A DNA stretch of 64,000 nucleotides from Oerskovia jenensis. Lineage in GTDB: Bacteria; Actinomycetota; Actinomycetes; Actinomycetales; Cellulomonadaceae. This document shows, in pieces, positions 57,008 through 64,000 of this stretch (its first letter is position 1; every line of letters starts with the position of its first letter). The stretch covers positions 2,046,001-2,110,000 of the forward strand of contig NZ_JAFBBO010000001.1 of NCBI RefSeq assembly GCF_016907235.1, read 5' to 3'. The notes beneath the pieces were generated by a model. It was not told where the DNA came from. It did no database searches and worked only from the letters and a program-made list of their open reading frames with translations. A program made the translations under genes and the position numbers.

Positions 57008-58306
57008 TTATTCCTCGGGCGGGTCAGGCCAGCGCCGGAGCTTTGCCACCGGCGACACAGCGATCCAGAGCGCCGAGAGGCAGAAGCCCACAGCGGCCAC
57101 GGCCAGGGCTTCCCGCACCCCGATCAGAGCACCGAGGAAGCCGCCCGCAAGGGCACCGATCGGCATGCTCCCCCAGGTGACCGTTCGCATCCCGGCGAGC
57201 ACCCGGCCCAACCGGTGGCGGGGGATCATCATCTGCTGGAGTGCAGCGACGTTGGTGTTTCCGATCGTCATGAACAATCCACTCACAAAGAACATCGGGA
57301 TGAGCATCCCGAGCGCGACCGCCATCGGGCCGGTGGCCAATGGGAGCACGACCTGGCTCAAAGACGAGCCCGCGTACCCGAGGACGATGACTCGACCGGG
57401 GCCCATCCGTTCCACGAGCGGTCGGGAGCAGATCGCGCCGACAAACCCGCCGACCGACCCTGCAGCCAGGATGATCCCGAGCGACCCGGGGCTCAGGGCG
57501 AGTGTCTGGAGGACGAAAAGCGGCAGGAGCGTGTTCCGGGCCGTGAAAAAGATGTTGTTGACGCCCGAGCGCAGCGTGAGGAAGCGCAGGTAGCGGTCAC
57601 GGGCGATGAACTGGAGCGACTCCCGGATCTCACGGAACGTGGCGCGCCCCTCAGCCGAGGATTCGGGACGTGGCTCCCGGTGACGGAGCGCGCTGAGGGT
57701 TAGCAAGGATAGGACCGGGCTGAGGATGGCGCCGGCCAGGACGGCTGGCGCCGAGAACAGTTGGGTGAGCAGCCCCCCCAGGGCTGGGCCGCCGGACTGG
57801 GTGACGACGATCGTCGCTTGGAGCTTGGCGTTGCCTTCAACAAGCTGGTCGCGGCCGACCAGCGACGGCAGGTACGCCGCTCCCGAGACATCGAAGAGCA
57901 CGGCGCACATCCCGAGCACGAGCGCGACGCCATACAGGAGCACGAGGGAAAGGTCGTCGGTGAGGTAGAGGCCAAGGACCGCCCCAAGGGTGACGATCCT
58001 GCCCGCCTCGGCGGCCATGAGGACCCGCCGCTTGCGTGACCGGTCGATCCACACTCCGGCGAAAAGCGTCAGAAAGAGATACGGCGCGTAGGCGAGGGCG
58101 TTGGCGATGCCGAGTTCCTCCGACGACGCGTCGAACAGGAAGATCGCCGCCAGCGGCAAGGCGAACTCCGCAATTCGGCTGCCACCGCGCGAGACAGTTT
58201 GGCTGAACCAGTAGAGGAGGAAGTCGCGGTGCTTCCAAAGGCTCGCCGCCCGACGCTGTGTGGTCTCCGCCTGCTGGTCGCCCGACTCCTCCTCGACGCC
58301 GCTCAC
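57008..58306 (-). CDS. MFS exporter
   Basis: 432 residues from GTG 58306, overlapping the adenylation gene by four bases. Twelve membrane helices with the cytoplasmic signature AGVWIDRSRKRRVLM after helix 2 and its weaker copy RPLVERMGPGRVIVLG in the second half. It resembles the MFS_3/enterobactin-exporter and tetracycline-exporter subgroups and probably exports the product of the surrounding pathway or protects the host from it. There is no regulator beside it. No resistance function can be assigned from sequence. Confidence 0.88.
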   Translation of the reverse strand: MSGVEEESGDQQAETTQRRAASLWKHRDFLLYWFSQTVSRGGSRIAEFALPLAAIFLFDASSEELGIANALAYAPYLFLTLFAGVWIDRSRKRRVLMAAEAGRIVTLGAVLGLYLTDDLSLVLLYGVALVLGMCAVLFDVSGAAYLPSLVGRDQLVEGNAKLQATIVVTQSGGPALGGLLTQLFSAPAVLAGAILSPVLSLLTLSALRHREPRPESSAEGRATFREIRESLQFIARDRYLRFLTLRSGVNNIFFTARNTLLPLFVLQTLALSPGSLGIILAAGSVGGFVGAICSRPLVERMGPGRVIVLGYAGSSLSQVVLPLATGPMAVALGMLIPMFFVSGLFMTIGNTNVAALQQMMIPRHRLGRVLAGMRTVTWGSMPIGALAGGFLGALIGVREALAVAAVGFCLSALWIAVSPVAKLRRWPDPPEE

Positions 58307-59355
58307 GACCCCGCTCCTCGGGGGAACCTCTGATCGCAGCGCCCCTGACGTCGCCCATCGACCAGATCTACCAGCCAGTCGTACCGAAACTTACCGACGG
58401 GCCCCCGCGGGATGTCCTCGACCTCGCAAATGTCCCGGGGGGGAGGGACCCGCGGTGACATGCGAGCGATCGCGGCCGAGACCTGTTCGGACCGCACCGG
58501 CTGCGCGCCGGAGGAATAGACAACCGTGTAATGCTCGCCGCGGACGGCATCCTGTCGTGGCATACAAACGACGTCAATGCCCGGAAGTTCGTGGCAAACC
58601 GCCTGCTCGACATGCTCGAGCTGTACGCGGCGACCGTTGACCTTGACGAGGCGGGTTGCGCGGCCGATCAGGTCGAACGTTCGAGGTCCGGTGGGTACCA
58701 CCACGTCGTCGAGCACGACCGTGCGGGGTGCCGCAGGGGCGTGCGAGCGACGCGCGAGACGAGGGCTGCGCACCTCGAGCCGCTGCTCGCCGCCCCCGGG
58801 GAGGTTGACCATATCGACGTCGTCGAACAAGGACCACTGGCCCAGCCGCTCTGCTGTAGCGGCTAGCGGCCGGTACGCGACCGCCCCCGCCTCCGTCGAG
58901 CCGAGCACCTCCAGGCCACGGAACGCAGTGGCGGTCACCTTGTGCAGGACCTCATGGGCGTGGCCCGTCATCCTGCCCGTGCTGTGCACGACCGAGATCG
59001 TGGGCACGCCCCTCAGCCGTCCGACGACATCACGCAGGAGACGCCAGGTTGACGGCAGGCACACGACGAGCACTCGCTCGTCCGCCCCGAGGCGTGGCGC
59101 CTCGAGGGGGGTATGGGCCAGGTTCTCCACGTCGACCCCGAGCAGGTTTGGAAGCTCGTGCCCGAAAACCCGCCCGTACAGATGCTCGGTAGGGGCGTAC
59201 GAGATGACGCGGTCCACGGGTGCGGGCAAAGTTCGGGCCATGAGCGCCGCTTCGGCACGAAGCTGCTCGCTGGTCCGCAGCCAGACCACGGGCATCCCAC
59301 TTGTCCCCGACGTCGAGAAAGCGATCTCGCCCTGCGTGACCTCGAGCGTAGTCAT
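58303..59355 (-). CDS. Short acyl-adenylating enzyme (ANL superfamily)
   Basis: 350 residues from ATG 59355; overlaps both neighbours by four bases. The motifs are present in order: the P-loop FSTSGTSGMP (13-22), SVVHSTG, GSTEAG (152-157), the hinge region GRATRLVKVNGRRVQLEHVE, and the late Lys in GPVGKFRYDWL. The roughly 150-residue N-terminal part of usual acyl-CoA ligases is missing, so it is a minimal AMP ligase like those that load aryl acids on carrier proteins in aryl polyene clusters. It probably adenylates a carboxylic acid, perhaps the lyase product, for transfer to the carrier protein encoded just upstream. The acid is unknown. Confidence 0.82.
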   Translation of the reverse strand: MTTLEVTQGEIAFSTSGTSGMPVVWLRTSEQLRAEAALMARTLPAPVDRVISYAPTEHLYGRVFGHELPNLLGVDVENLAHTPLEAPRLGADERVLVVCLPSTWRLLRDVVGRLRGVPTISVVHSTGRMTGHAHEVLHKVTATAFRGLEVLGSTEAGAVAYRPLAATAERLGQWSLFDDVDMVNLPGGGEQRLEVRSPRLARRSHAPAAPRTVVLDDVVVPTGPRTFDLIGRATRLVKVNGRRVQLEHVEQAVCHELPGIDVVCMPRQDAVRGEHYTVVYSSGAQPVRSEQVSAAIARMSPRVPPPRDICEVEDIPRGPVGKFRYDWLVDLVDGRRQGRCDQRFPRGAGS

Positions 59356-60059
59356 ACGCCGAGACTCAACTGACTCTGGTCCTCAAGCTCGTTGGCCACA
59401 AACTCCTCGATACGGCCCAACGTCGAGAACCAATGCCGGACGTCGTGCGTCACGTAGTCCACCTCGATGCCGAACTCCCGCTCGATGGAGCTCACGCACT
59501 CCAACGCACCAAGGCTGTCGTAGCGGTCGCCGAGGGCTGTGGAGAGATCGGCGTCCTGGTCCAGATTCTCGACCCGGTCACCGAGGAAGCCGGCGAGGGT
59601 TTGCCGGACCCGAGCAGGCAAGTCGAGGGAGGCTTCTGTGGTCATGGTCGTGGCTCCTTCGGTGGTGTTCTGGCCGTCGGCTCGTACCAGCTGGCCGCGT
59701 CTTGCGATCCGGACGTCGCCGGGGGACGTAGTGCGGAACTCGACGTAGAGAAACGGCGTGTCGGGGCGGAGATCCAACGCGCCGACGATTTCAGCCCCCA
59801 GTGCGTCGCGGAATGCGTCGTCGCGCTGAGGTCCGAGCTGAACCACCACGGACGCGTGCTGCAACTCGCTCTCACCCTGCGGGATGAGTTCTACCGGGAT
59901 ACCGCCGCTGAACAGGGTCCCTGGCGGGGCGTCCGCAAAGCGCACGACGACGTGGGCCGGTGCTACGCCAGCCGCGGCGAACCACCGCGTCAGGCGCGTA
60001 GCAATCAGCCGCTTGGTGGAGGCACTCAACGGCGAGGTCGTAAGGGTGATGGTGGGCAC
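59352..60059 (-). CDS. Tautomerase-carrier protein fusion
   Basis: 235 residues in one frame. Residues 1-130 are two tautomerase units; the N-terminus MPTITLTTSP places Pro at position 2, the catalytic base of the 4-oxalocrotonate tautomerase family once Met is removed. The second unit starts near 68 (HASVVVQLG). Residues 139-235 are an acyl/peptidyl carrier protein with the phosphopantetheine Ser182 in GDRYDSLGALECVSSIEREFGIEVDY. An ATG at 59645 with GAAGGAG ten bases upstream begins the carrier domain (MTTEAS), so a free carrier could also be made. The stop overlaps the adenylating-enzyme start (ATGA), joining carrier and loader. Reaction of the tautomerase part unknown. Confidence 0.8.
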   Translation of the reverse strand: MPTITLTTSPLSASTKRLIATRLTRWFAAAGVAPAHVVVRFADAPPGTLFSGGIPVELIPQGESELQHASVVVQLGPQRDDAFRDALGAEIVGALDLRPDTPFLYVEFRTTSPGDVRIARRGQLVRADGQNTTEGATTMTTEASLDLPARVRQTLAGFLGDRVENLDQDADLSTALGDRYDSLGALECVSSIEREFGIEVDYVTHDVRHWFSTLGRIEEFVANELEDQSQLSLGV

Positions 60060-60071
60060 AAAACGCTTCTC

Positions 60072-61775
60072 TCAGGAAAGGGACAGGGCGGGCAACGGTT
60101 GGGCGGTACGGGATGCACGACGACGAAGAAGCTCATGCATCGCTCTGGCCATCGGCTCGTCGGTGGCCGGTGCAAGCGGGCTCCACGCCACGCGTCCACC
60201 CGAACTTGTGCGGTCGAGAAACGCATTGAGGCGATCCCACTCCACGCCGATACCGAAGCGGTCAGCCGTCGTGACAGCCTCGTACGTGGTGAGCAGGTCC
60301 GGCATCCGCCTGCCCTCGTTTGCCCACCCCCCGCTTCGCACCCCGTGTCGCTCGAGCACGTCGAGCACATCACCGCGATCCGCGCGGCCAGCGACCTGTA
60401 AGATCCGCAGCGCGTGGAAGGTAGAGCGCGCCGTTGGTGGTGCACCGGGGACGTTGCCGAACTCGACGTGTCCCGGCCCGGCGCACGCCCGGACGAAGCC
60501 GACAAGACGGTTCCGGTCGAGGGCATCGCGAGCACCCGAGAGGCCGAGGATCTCGACTGCCGACGCCGTCGAGACGAGGTCCGATCCCCGGCCCTTCCAG
60601 TAGCCCACGCCGCCGTCCGGGTTCTGCAGTTCCCCGAGCCACGAGCCGATCGCCTCAAGGGTGCGTGGCGAGTCACGGAACGCCCCAGCCTGCAGAGCCC
60701 ACAGCGTGCACCGAACCTCTGCCCCGCGCCCTGGCATGTACATGATCCCGTTCTCATTGGGCAGCAGACACCCCTCGAGCCAGCGACGAGCGACGTCCAG
60801 CTCCGGGTCCTGTGGTGCAAGCAGCAGCGCCGCAGCCGAGGTGTTCAGTGCATCCGCTGCCCGCTGCGGCTCACGATATGTGAAGCCTCCGCCCTCGCAC
60901 GAGAGCTCGGCAAGGCGACGTTCCGCCGCATCTGCCACCTCCGTCGGCACCCCCCCGAGTTCACGCAGTGCACCAATCGCGCAGAACGAGGCCCACACGT
61001 CGGTGACCTCGTACCCGGGCCACCGTCGGAAGGCACCCGACTCGTCGCGCTGGTCGAGGATCCACGCGGTCGGGTCGGTGGCGGGGGCCGCTCCCAGCGT
61101 GGCCAGGGCACCGACCGCACGGAAGGTCGCCCACATGCAGGGGACGTCATCGCCGGGGGCGAAGACGAAGCCACCGACAGCCGTCTGCCGCGCGCGGAGC
61201 CAGGCTATTAGGGCCGACACATCCCAGGGTGGGTCTACACGCTCACGCGAGGCGAGCGCGCGCCACGCGGCTACACCGTAGTAGCAAGCACGGACGTCCG
61301 CGTCGCCGGTTGCCGCATGGTCGGGGCTCCAGCCGAGGCCGCCGTTCGGTGCCTGGAGCCGCTGGAGCCAGTGCAGGAGTGCCTGACGGTCGGGGACGTC
61401 CACGCCGCACACCTCGATCGCGGTCCGCGTCGAGAAGTGGGTGGCCCACACTTCGGCCGACTGCCCCGGCATCATGCCGAAGGCCTCACCCGTCCAGGTT
61501 GATCGCAACCACTGTGCCGTCGCGGCGACGTCGTCGATCGGCTGGCCGAGGTCGGCGAGCGTGGCCGTGCAATAGAAGGTCGCCCAGGCGTCGGACATCA
61601 TGCCCTTGCTCCAGGCGTAGCCAGCGTCGGCGTTGCGGCGACCTCGGACGAACGCCACGGTCTCTCCTAGCCGCGAGGTTCGATCGCCCCGTTCCATCCA
61701 CGACAGAGCGCGCACAGCGGCATAGGTGCACCACAGGTCGGGAGTCGTCGGCGGCGATGCGAGAATCTGGGACAT
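60072..61775 (-). CDS. Alpha-toroid repeat protein (prenyltransferase/squalene cyclase-like)
   Basis: 567 residues from ATG 61775, with AAGGAG 11 bases upstream; a GTG at 61787 is possible. About eleven repeats of roughly 50 residues occur. Each begins with a GG-aromatic motif followed by a PG or similar turn and a helical stretch: GGLGWSPDHAATGDADVRAC, GGFVFAPGDDVPCMWATFRA, GAFRRWPGYEVTDVWASFCA, GGVGYWKGRGSDLVSTASAV. This is the prenyltransferase/squalene-oxidase repeat that builds alpha6-alpha6 toroids. No DxDD motif and no clear Zn triad are seen, so catalysis is uncertain: terpene cyclase, isoprenoid transfer or lipid binding are options. It starts 9 bases after the PaaK-like gene ends. 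Confidence 0.75.
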   Translation of the reverse strand: MSQILASPPTTPDLWCTYAAVRALSWMERGDRTSRLGETVAFVRGRRNADAGYAWSKGMMSDAWATFYCTATLADLGQPIDDVAATAQWLRSTWTGEAFGMMPGQSAEVWATHFSTRTAIEVCGVDVPDRQALLHWLQRLQAPNGGLGWSPDHAATGDADVRACYYGVAAWRALASRERVDPPWDVSALIAWLRARQTAVGGFVFAPGDDVPCMWATFRAVGALATLGAAPATDPTAWILDQRDESGAFRRWPGYEVTDVWASFCAIGALRELGGVPTEVADAAERRLAELSCEGGGFTYREPQRAADALNTSAAALLLAPQDPELDVARRWLEGCLLPNENGIMYMPGRGAEVRCTLWALQAGAFRDSPRTLEAIGSWLGELQNPDGGVGYWKGRGSDLVSTASAVEILGLSGARDALDRNRLVGFVRACAGPGHVEFGNVPGAPPTARSTFHALRILQVAGRADRGDVLDVLERHGVRSGGWANEGRRMPDLLTTYEAVTTADRFGIGVEWDRLNAFLDRTSSGGRVAWSPLAPATDEPMARAMHELLRRRASRTAQPLPALSLS

Positions 61776-61783
61776 TGCGGTGG

Positions 61784-63091
61784 TCACTCCTTCAGCACGC
61801 GGATGTTCGAGCGCTTCCAGCTCTTCTGGGACGCGCCACTCTTTGTGGTCGACGGCAGGGTGTTGACGAAGGTGGCCCCGTCGCACCCGGGCGGCACCTG
61901 GGTGCGGAACGCCTCCTGCACGGCCGTGAGCCAGCTGGGCTCCTGTTTCCGGTCCTGACCGGGAAAGCGCTCAAGCACGAGCCGAAAGCGGCCGCCTTCC
62001 GGATCGACGTCGAGGACATACCCCGTCGCAGGAGTCAGGCTGTAGATGATGTCTTCAACAACGTGGGGCGACAGCACCGCCCCGTGTACCTGGACACCAT
62101 CCGTCGCGCGGCCCAGCACCGTGATGCTCAGCTCGTTGGCCCCGCACGGGCAGTCCGCGGAGGCCACGACCTCGTCCCCCGTGTCGTACCGCAGCAGGGG
62201 GCGAGAGTAGAGGTTCAGCGGGGTCACGACGAGTTTTCCCCGGGATCCGTGCTCCAAGGGCGTCAGCCCGTGGGACGTCTCCACCTCGGCATAGTTCGAT
62301 GCTGCGAGCAGGTGCAGACGGTCCATCGAGCACGCCGCTGCCAGCGTTCCCGTCTCGGTGCTCCCGTAGCTGGAGTCGAAGACACGGGCGCCCCACCACG
62401 CGCCGAGGCGTGCCCGCATCGCGGGCACGCTGACCTCGCCGAGAAGGTTGATCGTGCGGACCGACCCACTCAGTTCGGCAAGGAGTCCGCGCTGCTGGAG
62501 CAGCCGTGTGAGCTGGAGCGCAACCCCCGGTGCCATGAATACCACCGTTGGCCGTAGCGTTCGCCACAGGCCGATCACGCGCTCCCAGTCAGAGATGCCC
62601 GTGGCGAACGGATAGGCACGTGCGTGCGGTACATCCAGGTACTCGCACACCGAGGCGACCAGGTCACCGACTGGGACGATGTCGGACGGGAGCAGGCTGA
62701 GTGCTCGCTCGTCCTTCGAGAGCAGTTCACGCCATGCCGACGCGACAGAGACGACGTTCCAGATCACGTCGTCGGCGAGCCTCGGTGTCGGGGTCCCCGT
62801 CCCGGTCGTCCCAGTCGTCTCGTAGTACTTAGCACTTGATTCCAGACCTGTCGCAACGAAATGCCAGGGCTCTGCCCGCAGCCGCGTCTTGGCCGTGACC
62901 GGCAGTTCGGTGAACGCCTGCCAGCTGTACGGGCCGAATCCCCGGTAGGCTGGTGACTCCGCCGCCCGCTCCCACAGCTTCCCCATCTTCTGGTCGTAGA
63001 AGCCGTCGGACACGGAAGAGGCGCGGATCTCGTCGTACTCGCGCTGGGCGTCGAATAGCGTGGTCAGTCGTTCGCGGGTGTTGATGAGCAT
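61784..63091 (-). CDS. PaaK-like adenylate-forming ligase
   Basis: 435 residues from ATG 63091; this ATG shares a base with the stop of the upstream gene (TGATG). Phenylacetate-CoA ligase family: N-terminal RERLTTLFDAQREYDEIR, ATP loop ETTGTTGTGTPTP (91-103), a middle LLGEVSVPAMRARLGAWWG, SSYGSTETGTLA (the acid-binding Glu), and LLRYDTGDEV. ADCPCGANE with two Cys suggests a metal site seen in some members. The C-terminal domain (about 330-435) has the Lys in TTKSGASQKS. It activates an aromatic or other carboxylic acid as the adenylate, possibly as CoA ester. Second adenylating enzyme in the operon. Confidence 0.85.
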   Translation of the reverse strand: MLINTRERLTTLFDAQREYDEIRASSVSDGFYDQKMGKLWERAAESPAYRGFGPYSWQAFTELPVTAKTRLRAEPWHFVATGLESSAKYYETTGTTGTGTPTPRLADDVIWNVVSVASAWRELLSKDERALSLLPSDIVPVGDLVASVCEYLDVPHARAYPFATGISDWERVIGLWRTLRPTVVFMAPGVALQLTRLLQQRGLLAELSGSVRTINLLGEVSVPAMRARLGAWWGARVFDSSYGSTETGTLAAACSMDRLHLLAASNYAEVETSHGLTPLEHGSRGKLVVTPLNLYSRPLLRYDTGDEVVASADCPCGANELSITVLGRATDGVQVHGAVLSPHVVEDIIYSLTPATGYVLDVDPEGGRFRLVLERFPGQDRKQEPSWLTAVQEAFRTQVPPGCDGATFVNTLPSTTKSGASQKSWKRSNIRVLKE

Positions 63092-64000
63092 CAGATTCTC
63101 CTCGTCTCGTCGACGGGTGCATGGAAGATGCAGCCCACGTGAGAGCCGTCTCCGAGGTACCGGATGTCCTGCTCGCGGTCGAGGACGCCCTTGACGAAGC
63201 CGCCGCTGAGGCCTGCGTCCGTGACGAAAAGGCCCCAGTGCAGGAAGCACCCCGCCGACCGGTGCTCGTTGTCCGTGGGGTCGAGAAGCGGGAAGCGCTC
63301 CGCGACGGAGGGCACACGGCGTTGCACCACGTAGCCGCCCAGCACGGCGGTGCGTACGAGTTGCGCCCACTCGTCATCTTCGGTCATCCAGCCAGCAACT
63401 ACCCCGCGTCCGGCGTGACCGATGCTCGGCTTCAGGACGAGCTCGCGGCGCTCGCGCATGACATGCTCGGCGAGCGACCCGGTCCCGTCACAAGCACGCT
63501 GGTCGGCACCGGTCATCGACCGGGTCCACGGCACAAGCCGGTCTATCACCCCGAGCTCGGCAGGAGAGAAAGCGTGCTTGTTCTCCTCGTCGCTCAGCAT
63601 CGCGAAGCAAGCCTTGGACCCAAAGAGGTCGGAGTTCAGCGGCGAGAATAGGAACACGTCACCCCGGGCCACCGCATGTGCAAGGGGGCGGAGTGCATCG
63701 GCGCTGTGCTCTCCCTCGGCCAGAGTCTTCAGCAGAAACGTCCGATACACGACATCCACGCGCACCCCCTGCAGATGGACGCCATCGGTGCGGATCTCCA
63801 GGTCCGAGAGCTTCCCTGCCACCACCGTGAACCCGAGGTCTTGCAGCAGACCGGTAAACAAGGAGGCATCGACGATGAACGGCTCGGTCAACCAGCCGAC
63901 CAGGGCCACGACCGGTGGGTCGTCAGGGTCTCGACCCGTGAGTTTCAGGAGCGTGTCGGCGAGCAGGGCCATTGGGTCGCGGTAGGTGAGCCCGAGCCGT
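63091..64000 (-). CDS. ATP-grasp-like protein of the permuted type, partial
   Basis: The frame stays open from the stop at 63091 past the window's right edge, through RLGLTYRDPMALLADTL, so an internal Met at 63972 is probably not the real start. About 300 residues are seen. The end contains REELVLKPSIGHAGRGVV, then GYVVQRRVPSVAERF and HWGLFVTDAGLSGGFVKG, which resembles the ATP-grasp nucleotide lobe of glutathionylspermidine-synthase-like, circularly permuted enzymes. Such enzymes join carboxylates to amines with ATP. The stop is coupled to the PaaK-like start. The family call is tentative because the N-terminus is missing. Confidence 0.65.
   Translation of the reverse strand, partial: RLGLTYRDPMALLADTLLKLTGRDPDDPPVVALVGWLTEPFIVDASLFTGLLQDLGFTVVAGKLSDLEIRTDGVHLQGVRVDVVYRTFLLKTLAEGEHSADALRPLAHAVARGDVFLFSPLNSDLFGSKACFAMLSDEENKHAFSPAELGVIDRLVPWTRSMTGADQRACDGTGSLAEHVMRERRELVLKPSIGHAGRGVVAGWMTEDDEWAQLVRTAVLGGYVVQRRVPSVAERFPLLDPTDNEHRSAGCFLHWGLFVTDAGLSGGFVKGVLDREQDIRYLGDGSHVGCIFHAPVDETRRI

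Overview
The window is GC-rich DNA with dense genes, many GTG starts and frequent 4-base start/stop overlaps. ThiC, ClpB behind a HAIR element, an Mrp antiporter with fused A and B subunits, and DUF2510 and TM2 proteins all point to an actinobacterium. A member of Micrococcales near Cellulomonadaceae or Promicromonosporaceae is my guess; the sequence alone does not prove it. There is no rRNA, CRISPR array or recognisable insertion sequence.

Left part (1-31 kb). It opens with a cut-off membrane protein, a drug-efflux-type ABC pair, and a histidine kinase/response regulator pair. Next come thiC under a TPP riboswitch and a three-gene ABC export system with a peptidoglycan-binding adaptor (7131-10200). 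This export system is followed by an unusual array: three related lipoproteins, the remains of a fourth, and a small secreted peptide (10267-14572), interrupted by a diacylglycerol-kinase-type gene. Then come clpB, a proline-rich membrane protein, an alpha/beta hydrolase, a cation diffusion facilitator, a lipoprotein, the complete mnhA-G (Mrp) operon with a PadR regulator upstream, an unknown protein, and dcd.

Middle part (31-52 kb). It holds a TM2 protein, tRNA-Gly(CCC), and a molybdate uptake operon (HTH-TOBE regulator, ModA, ModB-ModC fusion). A LacI-controlled CUT1 sugar transporter with an AGE-family isomerase follows, with the same perfect 14-bp operator in front of both lacI and the binding-protein gene. 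A secreted HNH-type nuclease and a xenobiotic acetyltransferase come next. The last block is a TetR-controlled group: an orphan sugar-binding lipoprotein, TetR, a TIM-barrel isomerase and a 1304-residue secreted ThuA/sugar-dehydrogenase protein. Three near-identical operators mark the three promoters of this group.

Right part (52-64 kb). At 52007-52057 lies the 3' part of a tRNA-Arg(ACG) gene without its 5' half, still followed by its terminator. This is the scar left when an element integrates into a tRNA gene, so DNA to the right is probably an integrated island. After about 1.3 kb of gene-poor DNA, one tightly coupled leftward operon runs past the right edge. It encodes a permuted-type ATP-grasp protein (partial), a PaaK-like ligase, an 11-repeat alpha-toroid protein, a tautomerase-carrier-protein fusion, a short acyl-adenylating enzyme, an MFS exporter, an ATP-grasp ligase, a metallo-beta-lactamase-fold hydrolase and an MIO-type aromatic amino acid lyase. 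Together they look like a small-molecule pathway that I do not recognise. A plausible scheme is amino acid deamination, adenylation, loading on the carrier, amide bond formation by ATP-grasp enzymes, release and export.
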